From: Clostridia bacterium
Lineage (GTDB): Bacteria > Bacillota > Clostridia > Oscillospirales > CAG-272
NCBI GenBank assembly: GCA_017629395.1
Contig: JAGBXH010000265.1
Coordinates: forward strand, 1-15,506
Direction: 5' to 3'
Length of the DNA: 15,506 nt
This document shows, in pieces, positions 1 through 8,720 of the stretch. The notes beneath the pieces are model-generated. The model worked only from the letters and a program-made list of their open reading frames with translations. It was not told the origin of the DNA and ran no database searches. The position numbers and the translations under genes are program-made. Each line of letters starts with the position of its first letter. Positions within the stretch are counted from its first letter, which is position 1.

Positions 1-3000
1 ACGCATGCGCCAAGAGCAAGGATTGCAAGGATCGCGCCTGCGCCAACAACGCCTCGGCAGCTGTCCTTTTCCTCCTCGGTGGTTGCCTCTTCCTTGGTGG
101 TTTCCTCGGGAGTAGTGACTTCCTCAGGAGTGGGAACTTCCTCAGGGGTGGTCACTTCTTCGGGAGTAGTGACTTCCTCAGGGGCGGTTACTTCTTCGGG
201 AGTGGTAGCTTCCTCGGGAGTGGTAACTTCTTCGGGAGTGGTAACTTCCTCGGGAGTGGTGACTTCCTCGGGAGTAGTGACTTCCTCGGGAGTGGTGACT
301 TCCTCACCGGTTGCGGGAATTGCCTCGGTGATCTTGTCACCGCAAACGGAGCAGGTCTTTTCCTGCAAGCCGTCCTCGGTCACGGTGGGCTCCTTGACGG
401 TTACCCAATCGCCGTAGGTGTGACCCTTTGCTGCGATCTCGGTCTGTGCAACGGTAACGGTGCCGCAAACGGAGCACTTCTTGCCTTCGGTCAAGCCGGT
501 CTCGGTGCAGGTTGCATCCTTACCGGGAATGGTTTCCTCAGTATGACCCTTAGCTGCGATCTCGGTCTGTGCAACGGTAACGGTGCCGCAAACGGTGCAC
601 TTCTTGCCTTCGGTCAAGCCGGTCTCGGTACAGGTTGCGTCCCTGCCGGGGATAGTTTCTTCGGTGTGACCAAGTGCAGCAACTTCATCATCGGTGTAGG
701 CATCACCGCAGACGCAGGTGTACGTGGTATAGCCCTTTTCGGTGCAAGTAGGTGCAGTTACGACCGCTTCGTGCTTATGACCAAGAGCTTCGATCTCCAC
801 AGTCTTTATTTCGCCACATGCACAGGTAAAGGTCTTTTCGCCCTTTTCGGTGCAGGTGGGCTCGGTGGTGATCACGCCCTCGCCCCAGACATGTATGCAC
901 ACATCACGCAATCCGCAAACATCGCATGCACCGTCCGCATTTTGGTCGACATGACCTTCCAAGGGAAGCGGCTCTTGGGGATTCAACTCTGCTTCGCAAA
1001 GAGCACAAACAGTAGCACCAATATAGCCTTGCTGCGTACAGGTCGAAGCACATCCCTCTTGCACTACGGGAACGTGATCAAGCATAGGCGTGGTTTCCAA
1101 ATAGCTGTCACTGCATCTTGTACAAATATAGCAAATTTCACCCGTTGCATAGCAATCTGCCTCTGTCAGCACCTCGGGTCTATAATCATGTCCTGCTGCC
1201 GTTTCAAGCAGCTCATTGCAACGAATACAATGGTTGTCATTTTCGCAATGTCCATTCGGATAGGTCGGCAAATGCCCCAAAGCTTCTTCAGCAGTTTCAC
1301 CGCAGGTTACGCAATAACGCTCCTCTGTACAATCCGCACCGATTTCATTATTATAGGTGTGACCGGTTTCCATTTCCAAAACCGCGGGACATCTTGTGCA
1401 CGAAACGCGCTCGGTGCAGGTAGGTGCTTCCCTATCAGGCTCGTGTCCCAATTTTTCTGCCTCAACGTGATTGCAAACCACACAATACTTGTCGCGTGTG
1501 CAATCCGGAACATCGGTTGCGTTATAGACGTGCCCTATCTCGGGCGACAGCACTTCTTGGCAAGTCGAGCAATAATGAGGAGTGGTACAGGTTGCCCACA
1601 CGTCTGTGTGTCCGATTGCGACCTCCAAAACCTCATCACAACGCGTGCAAATCACATCCTCGGTGCAGGTAGGTGCCTCTTTATCGGGATCGTGACCCAG
1701 AGCACCTTGTGTTGCTTCAAAGTAACCTGTATTGCAAGCGCTGCAAACGTAATTGATTCCGCCATCCAGATGGCAATCCGCCTCGATAACAGTTTCCTCA
1801 TAGCTATGAGGAGCAATGGCTTGAATCCGCTCGGAGCATACCGTGCAGTACTGCGCTTGTGTACAAGTGGGTGCTTCAATGTCGGGAATATGCCCCTCGG
1901 ACGGAATGGTTTCGGTATTCGTTTCCAGCGTCTCGCTGCAAACAGTACAAGTTACAATTGACTTGACAAATCCGTCCGTCGTACAATCGGGTGCTGCTTG
2001 CTCTACAATTTGCGCCTCGCCCGCGACGTGACCGTCAGACGCAAGGACAATCTGTTCTCCATAGCGCACGTTATCACAGAGCGTGCAGGTATACATATAA
2101 ATAACGTAACCGTCTGCCGTACAGGAAGCATCTTGCTTTTCATATACACTCTCAACTTCATCATGCTCAAGAGCATCAACTGCCTCAAGCACTCTGGAAA
2201 TCTCATCTTCACATACAGAGCAGTAAATCACAGTTTCGTAGCTGCCCGAAATACCGCATTCAGCCTCTACTTCGTTTTCAATAACAGGGTCAGCATGCGT
2301 ATGACCGGATGCATACAACACTTCGGCGGGGACATATACGTGATCACAATTTGCGCAAACCGTGCTTTCGGAATATCCGTCCTCATCGCAGGTAGCATCC
2401 TTTGCGGGAATGACTACAGGCGTGTGGCCGGAGCTTGCGGTAACAACGCTCTCGCATCTTACGCAGTACTCATCCTCCACACAGGTTGCGGGACCATCGG
2501 TGTCATGTCCGAGAGCATCACCCTCGGTTGCTTTGCAACGGGAGCAAGTCTTTGCCGTTGTGCAGTCTGCATCAAGCCAGACGTGAGCATCCGCACACTC
2601 AAGCTTGCCGCTATTTGCATTGTAAATATATGCCTGATCGCCAACGTAGAGCGTTCCGCTACCCTCGTAGGATACAATAGTAGAAAGGTCATATCCCTCG
2701 GGGAGATAGATGATACCATCGTTTATAATTTCGGAATAAAGAATTGCACCGTTTTGCACGTAAATGGTTCCGCTGTTATCCAGTACTCCCTTGTGATGCA
2801 CGTTATCAAGGGTAAACACAACGCTATCAAATAAAACGATCGTTTTACCAATAAGCGTACCGCTCTCTTGGGATGTGCTCTTGAAGGTGACAATGAGGTC
2901 ATTTGCCTGCATGGCAAATGGGTACAGCGCATTGGTCATATCGATGGTATGACCGTAAAGATCCAAAACAACGGTTGTATTATCCTTACCGACGCCTGCA

Positions 3001-6000
3001 AATTGGCCTTTGATATCCTTGATCACTACGCACTGCTCATCCGTCCGGTTGAAAATTTCATGCAGATACTCCGCGCGAAATCCTTCTTCTGTTCCGCTGT
3101 GCTGACGGTTTCCGTCCAGGTCAATTACAAGAGCATATTCCGGATTGTAGGAACAACCCGTGCAAACTCCGTTTTCGTAGGTATGCACGCCGGTTGCCCA
3201 CAAATATGTAAGACCACAGTCAACGCATTCTCCGTCCTCGGCGCAAGTTACCACGCCACCGTGATGCTCTTCATAATCAATCGTTTCGTCGCAGTCGTAT
3301 ACACATTTGCGCCAATGGTAACCATCATTATCCCAAAGGTAATATTCATAGAACATATGGTATTTACCCATTTGTTCCACCCTCAGATCGTAGTGCTCCA
3401 AAACGTCGATACCGTTCGCATCCAAAATTTGAACAACGGTAATCATCTCGCCGACTCCGTCGGACTCGCCGAGAACTACGGTGTGACCTTCTACAAGACC
3501 TTCTCCCTCATACAGGGTCTGGTCGAAGAGCTTGATGCTTCTATCATCATTGTACGGGAGATTCTGATCGAATACTGTAACTGTAAACACGGGTTTTGTG
3601 ATATCAAAGCTGATATCCATCCGGCCCGTAACAAATCCGATGCCAACCACTTGGGCAGTAGCAGTGCCGGGGTAGATATTGTTCTCAAAGGTTACTGTGT
3701 AATCCACGCCACGCACGAGCAAAATGCCGCCGATAGATACGGTAACGGGATCCAATTCAAGTCCCGTAAAGAGCACCTCGGTTGCATATTCAACGCTTAC
3801 CTTTTCACCAATGGCAACAGGAAGAATGGTGAAGGTTCTTGTAAACTCACCCGAAAGATTGCCTCGGAAGGTAATGGTTGCGCTTGCTTCACCGGCAGAT
3901 ACATTGTCAGAATAGGTAACGTAATAATCTCTGCCGAGCTCAATCTCAATACCCTCAAGAATTACCAAGGGCTCGTGTGCGCGTGTGTTATAATCAAAGA
4001 TAGTCTCATCAAGAGAAACGTCGCTATCCAAAACCTCCAAAGCCTTTACGTCAAAGCTGTAAGTAAGGGTTTCGTGCTCTGCTTTGTAGGTAACGGTATA
4101 TTCCCCTACGTTCTTTACAGAAGTAAAGCTCAAGGTGCGGGTATACCCATCAACCAAGAAGGTTTTGCCCATTATCACAAGCTTGGATTCAAGATCATTG
4201 ACAACCGTATCATAACGATCGGTTCCGTCAAAGGTAAGATCCGCGGGAATCGTAATATCCTCGGCATCAAGATCGGTAATATGGAAAGCACCGTTACCTG
4301 CCAAGCTTCCCTTTCCTTCCAGAATACCGTTTGCAATGAAGGTTCCCTCGTTCGTCAGGGTAACGTCCGTTGCAATCTCAAGGGTAATACCGCTCGGAAG
4401 CAGGAAGGTCTTTCCTGCAGGGATTACATAATCGGAGCGGATGACGACCTTGGATGCATCATTCGTATAGAAAATGAAATCGCCAAAATCATGCAGGTAA
4501 ACGATTTTTCCGATGTGATCGGTCTCACTGTTCATCAAGGGACCACCCTTGCCGACAGTCTGATACCAAGCATCGTTGCTGCCAAGATAAGCATTCATCT
4601 TGTGCGTAATCTCGCCGGATGCCATTCTTTCATCACTGATGCCTGCCTCGCAGCTGACAGACGTACCAACAAAGCCTTGGGCAGTGGAGCCGAGAGTTGC
4701 ATAGGTGGTGTAACAGTTGGTGACTGTTCCGCCGTTGTAGTCGCCCACGATACCGCCAACTCTGCCCGCAGGGCCTGTGAGCGTCATGCCGTAGGAAACG
4801 CAATTTTCAACCGTGCCGTAGTTGACACCGACAATAGCACCGAGAACGCCCTTGGAAATGGACACACTGCCGTTTGCAACACGGCAGCCCGAAACGGTAG
4901 CCCCCTCAAGCACTCTGCCGGCTACTAAGCCAAAGTAAAGGGTGTATTCCCCGTTATAGGTGTAATTTGTGCCTGCGCTGGAAAGGTAGTTATCCTGACG
5001 GTTGGAGATAGAAAGATTCTTTACAACCGCACCGGACTTCAGAGTTCCAAACAGACCGACAACCGCATCGCCTTCCACCAACATATCCTCAGGGAAGAGA
5101 GAGAGTGCGTATCCTTGACCGTCGAAGATGCCCTCATAGCCAACAGACGTATCGGTTACCGATGAGCCACCGATGGGAACCCATTGATAACTTCTAAAGG
5201 TAACGTCACAATAAATGCTCTTGATCAGTCTTGCATTGAGCGCGTAGTTGCCTGCATTAACCTGCTCGGCAAACCACATCAGGTTGCCAAAGGTTGCAAT
5301 CTCGTAAAATCCGTCCTCGGAGAGCTCGGGAGCGATCCAATCACCGCACACTGCACAGTAGTCTGTGTAGTTGGTATTGTGAGGAGCTACAACGCCGCAT
5401 CTGCCACCGCATACAAGGCAGTGGTCCATATCCTCACGTCCGGTTATTTGGAATTCGTGAGCTCCTACGGGAATTTCGCCGTAGGGGTTTCTACAACCTT
5501 GGCAAACAGCTCTTTCGTTACAAGTAGCCGTGCCGCCTGCATGCTTACAAGTGTAGTTTGCATCATTGGTGTAATTTACAACACCATTTTCGTTAAAATA
5601 CGCATATACGGCAGGTGCGCCAACAGAGGGGCGCGCATCCTTGCCCAGCGCCTGACCGATGCCAAGCTCAAATGCCAGGCGTCCGTTTGCGAGCTCTGCC
5701 TCGGTGATTGTATAGCAACCGTCCCAGCTGCCTGCTCCGTAAGCATTGCCGCCCACGGTATAGTTGTGCGTGTATCTGCCCCCGTTGCCCAGAGGATTAC
5801 CGATAATGCCGCCCACAAGATTGCCGCCTGCAATGGTAGCGTAGTTGATGTTGTAGGAAAGAGTACCGTGATACTGATAGCCTGTGATGCCACCAAAGTT
5901 TGTGCCACCGCTGACGTTAATATTGCCCTCGTTCACACAATTTTTAACAGTGCCTTGGTAAATTTGTCCGGTAATACCGCCAACGCCACCAATGCCGGCA

Positions 6001-8216
6001 GAGGATGTAATGTCACCGTAGTTTGTACAATACTCAATCGTACCCGTAGTGTTACCCGCAATGCCGCCAAATTCGGTAAATCCAAAGGCGAGACCGGAAT
6101 TTACCATAAAGAACTTGACGTTTCCCTTGTTGGTACAATATTTGATCGTGCCGCTCGTGTTGTCACCAACAATACCGCCTACTCTTGCCGCGGATGCGAC
6201 GGTGGTATTGACGTTGTGACAGTTCTCAACGATACCGCCAAGGTTTTGACCGAGAATGGCTCCTGCATAGGAGCTGGTTGCAATATAGGAGTTTTTAACG
6301 GTTACGTTCTTGATAACGCCGCCGGCACCAAGTTTGGAAACAAGACCTGCGTTGCCTGCGTAAGACCAATAATCGAAGTGGTAAAGACCGGAAATCGTAT
6401 GTCCGTCACCGTCAAAGGTGCCGGTGTAGTTTACAAAAGTATCAATACCGGTATCGTGATTCATGATCATACCGATGGGTGTCCAGAAGCGGTAACCCTC
6501 GGTTTCGCCGTTCAAGAAGGAAAGGTCGCCCGCGTTGTAGGTGATATCGGCAGTAAGCTTTGCGTTTGCAGAACCATTGCCCTGCCCTACAAAATCAGAG
6601 AACCACTTCAGCTGTCCTGCGTTGCCGATTTGATAGTAGCCGTCAACAAGAGGTGCTGCCTCGGGATACTCCTCGTCGCCGCAGAAGGCGCAGAAGCCGT
6701 CTTGGTTAAAAGCAGGGTGATGCGTTGCATTCTCGCCGCAAATAACGCTTCCCGTGCCCTGCATAAATCCGTCCTTGACAGCAGTTCCACCGTTGTTGAT
6801 CAGCGAACCGTTGTTCGTCAGCTGCTCTTGCAGGGTAAGCGTAACTCCCCGGGCAACCGTTAAGGCACATCCTTGCGGAATTGTTAAGGGTTTCGACAAA
6901 ATGAGATCGTGAGAAAGTGTAAAGCTCGTTTGGTTCAGCGTGTACTCTGTTCCCGCCTCGTTGAGAGTCAGGAAGGAAAACGCGCAATCCTTACAAGCAA
7001 TATCAACGTTGCCTTTGTAGGTATGCTTCTCCGACCCGAGAATTTCGGTACACTCCATACATCTTTCATCATGCTTGGAATTGTCGGTTTTATTGGGGGT
7101 ACAGAAGGTCTCGGTTGTAGAATGACCGTAAAGAACAGTCTTTTCACCCGAAAGAACCTTTTCGCACACTGCGCAGAAGGTGTATGCGGAAAGTCCCGAA
7201 GAATAACAAGTGCCGTTTACCTGATTGTGAACGATAGGATTACAAACGTGAGCATCATTTTGAGATGTCAGCGTAGTCACCTTGCCCGTTTGGTAAATGG
7301 TGCTGCCAATCAACTTGAAGCCGTTAGACTCAACACCGTAGTTGTTTTTGAGATTATTAGCGGATGCAACCGTTCCGGCAATTACACCCACGTTTTCTGC
7401 TTCGATAACTTGCAGCGTTGCCGCCGAGTAGGTGTTTTCAATTCCGCCTATATAGGTGTTACCATTCTGGGCCCAGCGCTTTATAAACGCCACTCCGGAT
7501 ACCCCAGTGCCGCCGATCTCGTTTTTCAAAATCACACTGCTTTCCACACGGCAAGCCGAAACCATTCCGTAATGATTATGCGCAAAGACCGCTATCGATC
7601 CGGTGGATAAAAAAACAGAATTTTTCAGTACGAGATTTTTGACGACACCCTCGTTATTGATTGCACCAAAGAAACCGAAATTTGTACTCATACCAAAACT
7701 ATCGGAAGTCATATAAATACCGCTGATGGAATATCCGTTACCGTCAAAAGTGCCGGCATATCCACCGCTATTGCCGTGGGTAGGGTCGCCCACAATAGAT
7801 TCCCAAAGGTACGTACCACCCGTTTCGGTAGATACGGTCGTGTTGATTACAATGTCTGCAAGAAGCACAGCATTGTGATTTGGGCGGTGCATCGCTCTTG
7901 TCAAAGCCGCAAAGCCGTAAAGCTCTTTTGCGTTGCGAATGGCATAGTAGCCGTTATACTGGCTCCAATTCTCGTCGGTAAGACCGTAGGAACGATAGTT
8001 CGACGAGCTGATTTTGCCGGGAGTTACGGGCACACCATCATAGGGCGTGGGCGCCGTTGGCGTCGTGGGCGAAACATACTCGGTTTCGGGAAGAGTAGGA
8101 ATCGTCGCCGCAGATGCGGTTGTCGTCATAGATGCACTGAAAACCACTCCTATGAGCATAACAAGTGCCGTCAGGAGTGAGGATACAGCCAATTTCACAT
8201 TCACTTTTTTCATCAT
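1..8216 (-). CDS. Giant modular secreted surface protein (GLUG-like, Ig-like and Cys-rich repeats), 3' end beyond window
   Basis: One open minus-strand frame of 2738 complete codons from ATG 8216 to the left edge, with no stop, so the C-terminus is missing (probably only a few residues). An AAAGG site (8226-8230) lies 9 nt before the first of two tandem ATGs. Order of parts: signal peptide about 1-36 (MMKK start, hydrophobic core, ASA-A cleavage-like site); GLUG-like beta-helix blocks at about 150-300, 590-840 and 1015-1175, each opening with a GTFDG-type motif (Asp158, Asp602, Asp1032) and holding GGIVG...GTI..C.N.G repeats; Ig-like modules about 1345-1540 with DYxVTYxxN...AGxAxxTxxG patterns; short Cys-rich modules at 325-411, 890-958 and 1638-1685; the main Cys-rich array 1874-2637; a TTPEEV stalk; then DSC (Cys2720) and a hydrophobic GVVGAGAILAILALG segment, probably a membrane anchor. 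Likely exposed on the cell surface as an adhesin or binding protein. No enzymatic motif was recognised and the ligand is unknown. It is 31 bp downstream of the small Cys-rich gene, so co-transcription is likely. Confidence 0.9.
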   Translation of the reverse strand, partial: MMKKVNVKLAVSSLLTALVMLIGVVFSASMTTTASAATIPTLPETEYVSPTTPTAPTPYDGVPVTPGKISSSNYRSYGLTDENWSQYNGYYAIRNAKELYGFAALTRAMHRPNHNAVLLADIVINTTVSTETGGTYLWESIVGDPTHGNSGGYAGTFDGNGYSISGIYMTSDSFGMSTNFGFFGAINNEGVVKNLVLKNSVFLSTGSIAVFAHNHYGMVSACRVESSVILKNEIGGTGVSGVAFIKRWAQNGNTYIGGIENTYSAATLQVIEAENVGVIAGTVASANNLKNNYGVESNGFKLIGSTIYQTGKVTTLTSQNDAHVCNPIVHNQVNGTCYSSGLSAYTFCAVCEKVLSGEKTVLYGHSTTETFCTPNKTDNSKHDERCMECTEILGSEKHTYKGNVDIACKDCAFSFLTLNEAGTEYTLNQTSFTLSHDLILSKPLTIPQGCALTVARGVTLTLQEQLTNNGSLINNGGTAVKDGFMQGTGSVICGENATHHPAFNQDGFCAFCGDEEYPEAAPLVDGYYQIGNAGQLKWFSDFVGQGNGSANAKLTADITYNAGDLSFLNGETEGYRFWTPIGMIMNHDTGIDTFVNYTGTFDGDGHTISGLYHFDYWSYAGNAGLVSKLGAGGVIKNVTVKNSYIATSSYAGAILGQNLGGIVENCHNVNTTVASAARVGGIVGDNTSGTIKYCTNKGNVKFFMVNSGLAFGFTEFGGIAGNTTGTIEYCTNYGDITSSAGIGGVGGITGQIYQGTVKNCVNEGNINVSGGTNFGGITGYQYHGTLSYNINYATIAGGNLVGGIIGNPLGNGGRYTHNYTVGGNAYGAGSWDGCYTITEAELANGRLAFELGIGQALGKDARPSVGAPAVYAYFNENGVVNYTNDANYTCKHAGGTATCNERAVCQGCRNPYGEIPVGAHEFQITGREDMDHCLVCGGRCGVVAPHNTNYTDYCAVCGDWIAPELSEDGFYEIATFGNLMWFAEQVNAGNYALNARLIKSIYCDVTFRSYQWVPIGGSSVTDTSVGYEGIFDGQGYALSLFPEDMLVEGDAVVGLFGTLKSGAVVKNLSISNRQDNYLSSAGTNYTYNGEYTLYFGLVAGRVLEGATVSGCRVANGSVSISKGVLGAIVGVNYGTVENCVSYGMTLTGPAGRVGGIVGDYNGGTVTNCYTTYATLGSTAQGFVGTSVSCEAGISDERMASGEITHKMNAYLGSNDAWYQTVGKGGPLMNSETDHIGKIVYLHDFGDFIFYTNDASKVVIRSDYVIPAGKTFLLPSGITLEIATDVTLTNEGTFIANGILEGKGSLAGNGAFHITDLDAEDITIPADLTFDGTDRYDTVVNDLESKLVIMGKTFLVDGYTRTLSFTSVKNVGEYTVTYKAEHETLTYSFDVKALEVLDSDVSLDETIFDYNTRAHEPLVILEGIEIELGRDYYVTYSDNVSAGEASATITFRGNLSGEFTRTFTILPVAIGEKVSVEYATEVLFTGLELDPVTVSIGGILLVRGVDYTVTFENNIYPGTATAQVVGIGFVTGRMDISFDITKPVFTVTVFDQNLPYNDDRSIKLFDQTLYEGEGLVEGHTVVLGESDGVGEMITVVQILDANGIDVLEHYDLRVEQMGKYHMFYEYYLWDNDGYHWRKCVYDCDETIDYEEHHGGVVTCAEDGECVDCGLTYLWATGVHTYENGVCTGCSYNPEYALVIDLDGNRQHSGTEEGFRAEYLHEIFNRTDEQCVVIKDIKGQFAGVGKDNTTVVLDLYGHTIDMTNALYPFAMQANDLIVTFKSTSQESGTLIGKTIVLFDSVVFTLDNVHHKGVLDNSGTIYVQNGAILYSEIINDGIIYLPEGYDLSTIVSYEGSGTLYVGDQAYIYNANSGKLECADAHVWLDADCTTAKTCSRCKATEGDALGHDTDGPATCVEDEYCVRCESVVTASSGHTPVVIPAKDATCDEDGYSESTVCANCDHVYVPAEVLYASGHTHADPVIENEVEAECGISGSYETVIYCSVCEDEISRVLEAVDALEHDEVESVYEKQDASCTADGYVIYMYTCTLCDNVRYGEQIVLASDGHVAGEAQIVEQAAPDCTTDGFVKSIVTCTVCSETLETNTETIPSEGHIPDIEAPTCTQAQYCTVCSERIQAIAPHSYEETVIEADCHLDGGINYVCSACNTGYFEATQGALGHDPDKEAPTCTEDVICTRCDEVLEVAIGHTDVWATCTTPHYCSTCQEVLSPEIGHVYNATDVPDCTRDKYCVVCNHVEAEKLGHEPDREAPTCTERVSCTRCPAVLEMETGHTYNNEIGADCTEERYCVTCGETAEEALGHLPTYPNGHCENDNHCIRCNELLETAAGHDYRPEVLTEADCYATGEICYICTRCSDSYLETTPMLDHVPVVQEGCASTCTQQGYIGATVCALCEAELNPQEPLPLEGHVDQNADGACDVCGLRDVCIHVWGEGVITTEPTCTEKGEKTFTCACGEIKTVEIEALGHKHEAVVTAPTCTEKGYTTYTCVCGDAYTDDEVAALGHTEETIPGRDATCTETGLTEGKKCTVCGTVTVAQTEIAAKGHTEETIPGKDATCTETGLTEGKKCSVCGTVTVAQTEIAAKGHTYGDWVTVKEPTVTEDGLQEKTCSVCGDKITEAIPATGEEVTTPEEVTTPEEVTTPEEVTTPEEVTTPEEATTPEEVTAPEEVTTPEEVTTPEEVPTPEEVTTPEETTKEEATTEEEKDSCRGVVGAGAILAILALGAC
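87..305 (-). repeat. 18-bp tandem repeat encoding a TTPEEV stalk
   Basis: Twelve consecutive GAR-GAA (Glu-Glu) steps spaced exactly 18 bp apart, encoding EEVTTP with minor changes (EEATTP, EEVTAP, EEVPTP), followed by a degenerate ETTKEEATTEEEKDS tail. Thr/Pro/Glu-rich repeats just before a C-terminal membrane segment are typical of wall-spanning stalks in Gram-positive surface proteins. The copy number is likely to vary between strains through slippage. Confidence 0.9.
306..2597 (-). repeat. Array of about 22 Cys-rich 'CxxC...GH' protein repeats
   Basis: Residues 1874-2637 of the giant surface protein form about 22 imperfect units of 25-45 residues. A typical unit is (D/P)xTCTExG...CxxC(G/D)...LGH: one Cys near the start, a CxxC pair (CxC in two units) and a closing Gly-His. 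Examples are EAPTCTEDVICTRC...IGH and DATCTETGLTEGKKCSVC...KGH. Short and long units alternate. The last unit (TVTEDG) has lost its first Cys. The same pattern is scattered earlier in the protein at 325-411, 890-958 and 1638-1685. Three Cys plus one His per unit would suit metal binding, and disulfides are also possible outside the cell. This is inference; I recall similar repeats from gut Firmicutes surface proteins but no assigned function. Confidence 0.85.
420..665 (-). repeat. Recent tandem duplication of one 123-bp Cys-rich unit
   Basis: Two adjacent 41-codon units (543-665, then 420-542 in reading order) differ at about 11 of 123 positions and encode nearly the same protein: each starts TEETIPG(R/K)DATCTETG and ends EIAAKGH. 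The remaining units of the array are far more diverged, so this looks like the youngest duplication in the array. Confidence 0.85.
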
Positions 8217-8225
8217 AAATTTCTA

Positions 8226-8230
8226 CCTTT
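8226..8230 (-). promoter_or_regulatory. Ribosome binding site of the giant surface protein gene
   Basis: AAAGG on the minus strand, 9 nt before ATG 8216 and 12 nt before the second in-frame ATG at 8213. It is weaker than the GGAGG sites elsewhere in the window. It supports starting at the tandem ATGs that open a clear signal peptide. Confidence 0.6.
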
Positions 8231-8247
8231 CATAATATGCAATCTTA

Positions 8248-8595
8248 TCAAACGGCTTTACTCGATGCGCACATGGATTGTTGGGAATCTCTTTTTCTCT
8301 TTTCGCATTTGCAAATGCCGATCAGCTCGTCGCCTTTTTCAAAATGGCGGCAGGCAAGGCAGCTTTCCTCTCCCTCTCTGCCGAGAAAATGAGAACAAAT
8401 ATCCTGCATCTCGGTAACAAAGGGGGAGCCGTCTTCTGTATAGAGCGGATATCGTATGAGATCGGGATAGATGGGAATCGGCTCGGTATGCTTCCCCGCC
8501 CTTTCAATTTCATCGTAATATCCGTAATATAGCTCGAAGGTCTTGCCATAGACCGTAACGATCCTGTACAAATCTCCCTCACGTATTCTGCTCAT
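8248..8595 (-). CDS. Small Cys-rich protein of unknown function, 115 aa
   Basis: Starts at ATG 8595 (MSRIREGDLYRIV), set by a GGAGG 4 nt upstream. The same frame stays open far upstream into the regulator gene, but no ribosome site supports a longer protein. The N-terminal half (1-60) is acidic and aromatic with a GYYDEIERA segment. The C-terminal half carries Cys67, His69, Cys79, Cys82, His84, Cys95 and Cys97, arranged C-x11-CxxC-x12-CxC, which looks like a small metal site. It has no signal peptide or membrane segment, so it is probably cytoplasmic. I do not recognise a named family, although the pattern looks like a conserved hypothetical of gut Clostridia. It lies 31 bp upstream of the giant Cys-rich surface protein and probably shares its transcript. 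Possible roles, all unproven, are a regulator, a metal sensor or an assembly partner. Confidence 0.8.
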   Translation of the reverse strand: MSRIREGDLYRIVTVYGKTFELYYGYYDEIERAGKHTEPIPIYPDLIRYPLYTEDGSPFVTEMQDICSHFLGREGEESCLACRHFEKGDELIGICKCEKRKRDSQQSMCASSKAV

Positions 8596-8599
8596 ATTA

Positions 8600-8604
8600 C
8601 CTCC
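8600..8604 (-). promoter_or_regulatory. Ribosome binding site fixing the start of the small Cys-rich gene
   Basis: GGAGG on the minus strand, 4 nt before ATG 8595. It begins only 5 nt after the T-tract of the hairpin at 8610-8655, so no separate promoter fits between terminator and ribosome site. Confidence 0.85.
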
Positions 8605-8609
8605 AAAAG

Positions 8610-8655
8610 AAAAAAATCCTGCATACTGTTTTATGCCTCTAACAGTATACAGGAT
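8610..8655 (-). terminator. Intrinsic terminator hairpin after the regulator gene, overlapping a promoter
   Basis: Arms 8641-8655 and 8616-8630 form a 15-bp stem, fully paired in minus-strand RNA with one G-U wobble, closed by a 10-nt loop (8631-8640) and followed by a run of seven T (8616-8610). It ends the regulator transcript about 90 nt after its stop codon. The upstream arm also contains the TATACT -10 box of a candidate promoter. Confidence 0.85.
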
Positions 8656-8672
8656 ATGTAATTTTTTGTGAA
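8644..8672 (-). promoter_or_regulatory. Candidate sigma-A promoter for the small-protein/giant-protein operon, inside the terminator arm
   Basis: TTCACA (8667-8672), a 17-bp spacer and TATACT (8644-8649): 5 of 6 consensus bases in each box at ideal spacing. Transcription should start near 8637, inside the hairpin loop. RNA from this promoter would therefore lack the first arm of the terminator and pass into the two downstream genes. Confidence 0.6.
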
Positions 8673-8720
8673 CGCCCTGACAGTTGCTTATCGGGCAAAT
8701 AATTTTGTCCTTCCTGCGAC

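Noticed and set aside
87..305. The 18-bp repeats considered as a CRISPR or regulatory array
   Set aside because: The repeats are contiguous with no spacers, stay in frame with the giant gene and encode a regular TTPEEV stalk.
420..4928. Long plus-strand open frames of several hundred codons (for example 420-1961 and 2868-4928) opposite the giant gene
   Set aside because: They lie antisense to a frame with a signal peptide, recognisable repeats and a ribosome site. They lack ribosome sites and their proteins have no coherent composition; they follow from the codon bias of the true gene.
8232..8237. TATTAT as a -10 box for a separate promoter of the giant gene
   Set aside because: No -35 box at 16-18 bp and no TGn extension; expression from the promoter upstream of the small gene is more likely.
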